Source: DATAEY01 sp038199035 (GTDB taxonomy: Bacteria; Actinomycetota; Thermoleophilia; Solirubrobacterales; Solirubrobacteraceae). Taken from it: a stretch of DNA of 64,000 nucleotides. Where the stretch lies: positions 1 to 64,000 of the forward strand of contig JBBPZM010000046.1 of assembly GCA_038199035.1 (NCBI GenBank). Direction: 5' to 3'. A program made the position numbers and the translations under genes. Shown here piece by piece: positions 61,253-64,000 of this stretch (within the stretch, counting starts at the first letter, position 1; each line of letters begins with the position of its first letter). The notes beneath the pieces are model-generated. The model had not been told where the DNA came from. It worked only from the letters and a program-made list of their open reading frames with translations, and made no database searches.

Positions 61253-62860
61253 GGGCGGCCTGGGCCGCAGGGCGGGGACGGCGGGTCCGCGCCCGGGCGG
61301 CGCGCCGGCGGCCAGGGCGGGCGGGGAGCTGGCGCCGAAGATCGGCAGGCCTACCGGGTCCCAGCCGCTGCGCTTGCGCAGGATCTCCAGGCGGAAGGCG
61401 CCGCGCGGGTCGACCAGCGTGCCCCCCGGCGCCGTGCGGGCGTCGACGAGGAAGTAGCCGTGCTCGTCGGTGTGCTTGCCGCGGTTGAACAGCGGGAGCG
61501 GCCGCCAGGAGCCATCGGGCATGCGGACCGAGACGCGGTAGCGCTCGGGTCCGCGGGCCGGGCGCAGGTGGCCCCACAGCCTCACGCGGTTCAGGCCGGC
61601 GGTGTGGACCACGAGCGTGTGCGAGAAGGCCTCCCGCGCCGGCTTGGGCAGTCCACCGGCGAGCTCGAGTCCGGCGGCGCTGTCGGGTCCGTCACGCAGC
61701 GGCGCCTGGGCGAAGCCGCGGACGCCGGGGGTAAAGAAGGCCAGCCACTCCGCCTCACCCAGCCAGCGCGCCTGCTGGTAGAGGCCGATTGCGGGGCCCG
61801 GGGGCGTGGGGCCGGGGGCGGCGCGCCCGGTCGCCCTCATCCCTCTGTGCGGCCCGTCGACCCCGAGCTCTGCGGTCGTCGCCGGCGGAGCCGTCGGGTA
61901 GCCGTACTCGGTCACGTAGACCGGCATGCCGCGGGCCAAGCGCCGCGCGGAGCGCAGCCGGCCCAGCAGCGCGCTGAGGCGTCCCAGGCCGGCCACCGGC
62001 ACGTCGTCGGGCGAGGCCCTGGGCGACCACGGCGGCCCGCCGACCGAGTAGGGATGATGGGCCCAGCCGTCGCCGGGGAGGGGGGCAAAACGCCGGCAGG
62101 GGCCGTCGGCCAGCGGGCCGCGGGCCGACACGCAGGCCAGCCGGCGCACGAAGCGCAGTGGGGCCACGGTGTCCAGCGAGCCCGTGGCAGCGGTGTTGCC
62201 GAGCAGGACCCGGCTGCGCGGCGCGACCCGGTGGATTACCGGCACGGCTGCGTAGATCATCGCCCGGTAGCGGTCCGCGGCGGCGGCGGCGGTGGCGGCG
62301 GCGGTCGGGCCCGGGGGCAGGCCGAGGGAAGCGGGACGGTTGGGCTCGTTCCAGACCCCGAAGGCCACGGCGGCGGGAAGGCCCTCGAAGCGCCCCGAGT
62401 AGCGCCGGGCGACCGCCTGGGCGAAGCGGCCGAAGGCGGCGGCATCGATCCCGGCGCCGTCGCGGGCGAGCGCCCAGCGGGGCGGGCGACCGGCGATGTC
62501 GACCATCGCCCGCATGCCGTTGGCGCGGGCCAGCCGCACCGCGGTGTCGAGCCGTGCCCATGCCCGCGGGGGATAGGCCCGTGGATCCCTCGCGCCGGAG
62601 GAGGTCGTCGGCCGGCGCGGCGCGATGGCCGACCAGTCGGCGGTCACTCGCACCCAGTCGGTCCCCAGGACCGCCAGCTCGCGCTCGGCCGCGGCGACGC
62701 GCGCCGGTGGTCCGCCCAGCAGCAGGGCGTCGTCGCGCACGATCGTCGGGCGGCTCGCAGCCTCCTGGATGCGCGAGGGCCGGTGGCGGCCCGACACCGC
62801 CGCCACTATCACCGCGGCCACGGCCAGGCCGGCCACCGCGACGATCGACCACCGGCGCAT
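61238..62860 (-). CDS. membrane-anchored glycoside hydrolase (clan GH-A type)
   Basis: Exported or anchored glycosidase of 540 aa. The first span SIVAVAGLAVAAVIVAAVSG is a signal anchor. The catalytic acid/base is Glu172 in FGVWNEPNRP and the nucleophile candidate is Glu318 in VYVTEYGYPT, the WNEP and TEYG pair of clan GH-A (GH5/GH39/GH30-like). The last 130 residues include a C-terminal beta-rich segment (RVRLWGHLRPARGPERYRVS). It is 4 bp from the upstream membrane protein, suggesting an operon; substrate unknown. Confidence 0.83.
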   Translation of the reverse strand: MRRWSIVAVAGLAVAAVIVAAVSGRHRPSRIQEAASRPTIVRDDALLLGGPPARVAAAERELAVLGTDWVRVTADWSAIAPRRPTTSSGARDPRAYPPRAWARLDTAVRLARANGMRAMVDIAGRPPRWALARDGAGIDAAAFGRFAQAVARRYSGRFEGLPAAVAFGVWNEPNRPASLGLPPGPTAAATAAAAADRYRAMIYAAVPVIHRVAPRSRVLLGNTAATGSLDTVAPLRFVRRLACVSARGPLADGPCRRFAPLPGDGWAHHPYSVGGPPWSPRASPDDVPVAGLGRLSALLGRLRSARRLARGMPVYVTEYGYPTAPPATTAELGVDGPHRGMRATGRAAPGPTPPGPAIGLYQQARWLGEAEWLAFFTPGVRGFAQAPLRDGPDSAAGLELAGGLPKPAREAFSHTLVVHTAGLNRVRLWGHLRPARGPERYRVSVRMPDGSWRPLPLFNRGKHTDEHGYFLVDARTAPGGTLVDPRGAFRLEILRKRSGWDPVGLPIFGASSPPALAAGAPPGRGPAVPALRPRPPSARS

Positions 62861-62864
62861 GCGG

Positions 62865-63677
62865 TCAGACGTCGCCGCCGGCCGCCTCGCGGTCGCTCTG
62901 GGCCAGGGCGACCGCCAGCGCGGCGGGGACGCCCACGGCGACGAGGACGGCGAGCAGCCAGAAGGTCCAGGTCCCCACCCAGCCGGGGCGGAAGAGGGCG
63001 GCGCGCGAGAGGATGAGCGGAACCTGCGAGAGGACCGAGCGCGGCTGGCCTCGCAGGAAGTCGAGGGCGAGCGCGCTCTGGGCGCTGCGCCCGCCGGCCA
63101 CGATCAGCGGGCTCTGGGGGACGCTCTCGGCCTTGCCCCCGTCGAGGCCGAGGTCGGACTGCCCGCGGTCGGTGACGCAGACGTCGATGCGCCCACCGGC
63201 CGGCACGCGGGCCACCTTCACGATCAGCGGCGCGCCGTCGGGGTAGCCGGCGGCCACCGCGGCGTGGGCCAGCGAGCGGCCGGAGGCGGGCTCGCGCAGG
63301 GCGAGTGCGAGAGCGGGCGTCGGACCGCCGATCCCGTGGGGGACGAGCCTGACCGCGCGGAAGGGCTCCTCGACGGATACGTAGCGCTGGCACGCCGTCT
63401 GCCCGGGCGCCAGCTCTGCCGCCAACCCGAGGATCGGCACGCCCGTCGTAAAGGCCAGGTCGCGGCGGTCGACGGCGGCGGCGACCACCAGCCCGACGAG
63501 CGCAGCCAGGCACACCAGGAGCAGGACGACCGCTCCTCGCCGCCGCGGCCGCCCGCCTGCGGGGCGGGCCACTGCCCGGGGGCCGGGGTCGTCCGCGTCA
63601 CCTTTGCGAGCTGCGCGCGCCGCCCGTGGGGGCGGGGCGGCGTCGGCGCCGACGTCCGCTACGCGGCGGCTAGACAT
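62865..63677 (-). CDS. two-span membrane protein of unknown function
   Basis: Protein of 270 aa with an Arg-rich cytoplasmic head, span AVVLLLVCLAALVGLVVAAA, a 150-residue extracytoplasmic domain (ACQRYVSVEEPFRAVRLVPH to RIDVCVTDRGQSDLGLDG, two Cys) and a final span WTFWLLAVLVAVGVPAALAV. Its start overlaps the previous gene by 8 bp, so it is in the same transcription unit as the glycoside hydrolase. No family is recognised. Confidence 0.7.
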   Translation of the reverse strand: MSSRRVADVGADAAPPPRAARAARKGDADDPGPRAVARPAGGRPRRRGAVVLLLVCLAALVGLVVAAAVDRRDLAFTTGVPILGLAAELAPGQTACQRYVSVEEPFRAVRLVPHGIGGPTPALALALREPASGRSLAHAAVAAGYPDGAPLIVKVARVPAGGRIDVCVTDRGQSDLGLDGGKAESVPQSPLIVAGGRSAQSALALDFLRGQPRSVLSQVPLILSRAALFRPGWVGTWTFWLLAVLVAVGVPAALAVALAQSDREAAGGDV

Positions 63678-64000
63678 AGAACCTCACCGCCACCAGTCCG
63701 AGCGAGAAGACCTGGAGGGCGAAGAGGCCTCCGAGCACCAGCGCGGCGGCCACGCCGCGCCGCCGCCGCGGGAGGTTGGCCACGGCGGCCGCCGTGAGAA
63801 TCGACCCGATCGGGAGCAGCGGGAGCATGTAGCGCCCCTGGATGAACGACTGTCCCTGGGTGAGGAACTGGCGGAACTCCGCCCAGTGCAGCGAGAGCAC
63901 GAGCGCCAGCACGGTCACGGCGAAGAAGGCGATCAGCGGCGCGTCGACTGTCAGGCGTCCGCGGCGGATCCCCACCGCGCCCGCCACAACCAGGCCCACC
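63670..64000 (-). CDS. membrane protein C-terminus (cut by window edge), glycosyltransferase-like
   Basis: Last 109 residues or so of a multi-span protein; the start lies outside the window. Spans LIAFFAVTVLALVLSLHWAE, YMLPLLPIGSILTAAAVANL and GVAAALVLGGLFALQVFSLG, with QGRYMLPLLP as the recognisable motif, fit the C-terminus of DUF2142 or GT39-like membrane proteins. It overlaps the next gene by 8 bp. Confidence 0.5.
   Translation of the reverse strand, partial: VGLVVAGAVGIRRGRLTVDAPLIAFFAVTVLALVLSLHWAEFRQFLTQGQSFIQGRYMLPLLPIGSILTAAAVANLPRRRRGVAAALVLGGLFALQVFSLGLVAVRFYV

Overview
The window is very GC-rich DNA (low seventies percent by eye) packed with short-gapped and overlapping genes, many with GTG or TTG starts. 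The content points to a high-GC actinobacterium, probably of the Thermoleophilia/Solirubrobacterales type: a PPOX/F420-type oxidoreductase, an F420-ligase-like domain, an acyl-lipid desaturase with its own ferredoxin-reductase partner, a WS/DGAT acyltransferase, OpcA beside Zwf, and a transaldolase-glucose-6-phosphate isomerase fusion. No rRNA, tRNA, CRISPR, insertion sequence or phage gene was seen, so this reads as ordinary chromosome with several decaying genes. The taxonomic placement is inference.

Layout. 1-2 kb: the start of a pRiA4b ORF-3-like gene at the left edge, then glnK-amt on the minus strand. 2-9.4 kb: a gene scrap, an MBL-fold hydrolase, an orphan GroES-like protein, a ferredoxin reductase plus desaturase pair, a serine hydrolase and a thiolase-like protein. 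9.5-12.2 kb: a secreted protein with calcium-loop-like repeats, an L,D-transpeptidase and a cupin. 12.3-14.7 kb: a TSUP exporter and an SSS/MctP-type permease with a large internal deletion plus its DUF3311 partner. 14.8-19.7 kb: SDR/TetR/CMD genes around a shared operator, small redox proteins and a TetR-SDR pair. 19.8-24.4 kb: an unidentified multi-span membrane protein divergent from a MerR regulator, then a benzoylformate-decarboxylase-like enzyme. 24.5-35.3 kb: DUF202, a frameshifted arrestin-like pseudogene, P450, TypA/BipA, DEAD-box helicase, CocE-type hydrolase, small membrane proteins, cold-shock protein and UTP-glucose-1-phosphate uridylyltransferase. 35.3-44.1 kb: an ALDH remnant, a thioredoxin-fold pair, two MsrA paralogues flanking a TPR/CofE-like fusion and a DegT-MurJ pair, then a SpoIIE-type phosphatase with a His-rich ectodomain. 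44.1-49.5 kb: WS/DGAT, a frameshifted DHA2 MFS exporter, a CDGSH protein, MarR and a TreT-like glycosyltransferase.

49.7-61.3 kb is one coherent plus-strand carbohydrate cluster: tkt, tal-pgi fusion, gnd, zwf, opcA, pgl, ROK glucokinase, a tiny ORF, rpiB, a DUF1059 protein and a histidine phosphatase. Together these phosphorylate glucose, run the oxidative pentose phosphate branch and recycle pentoses. Most junctions overlap (GTGA/ATGA/TGATG), implying co-transcription and translational coupling. The right edge (61.2-64 kb) is a minus-strand surface-polysaccharide-like group with a glycoside hydrolase and membrane proteins.

The points most worth a second look are: an Amt with Glu in place of the first pore histidine next to a PII without Tyr51; a TPR protein fused to a CofE-like domain; the His-rich phosphatase; an MctP-type permease missing about 85 residues; a repeated TANNNT box 6-9 nt before start codons, indicating widespread leaderless transcription; and two tandem duplications spanning stop codons.
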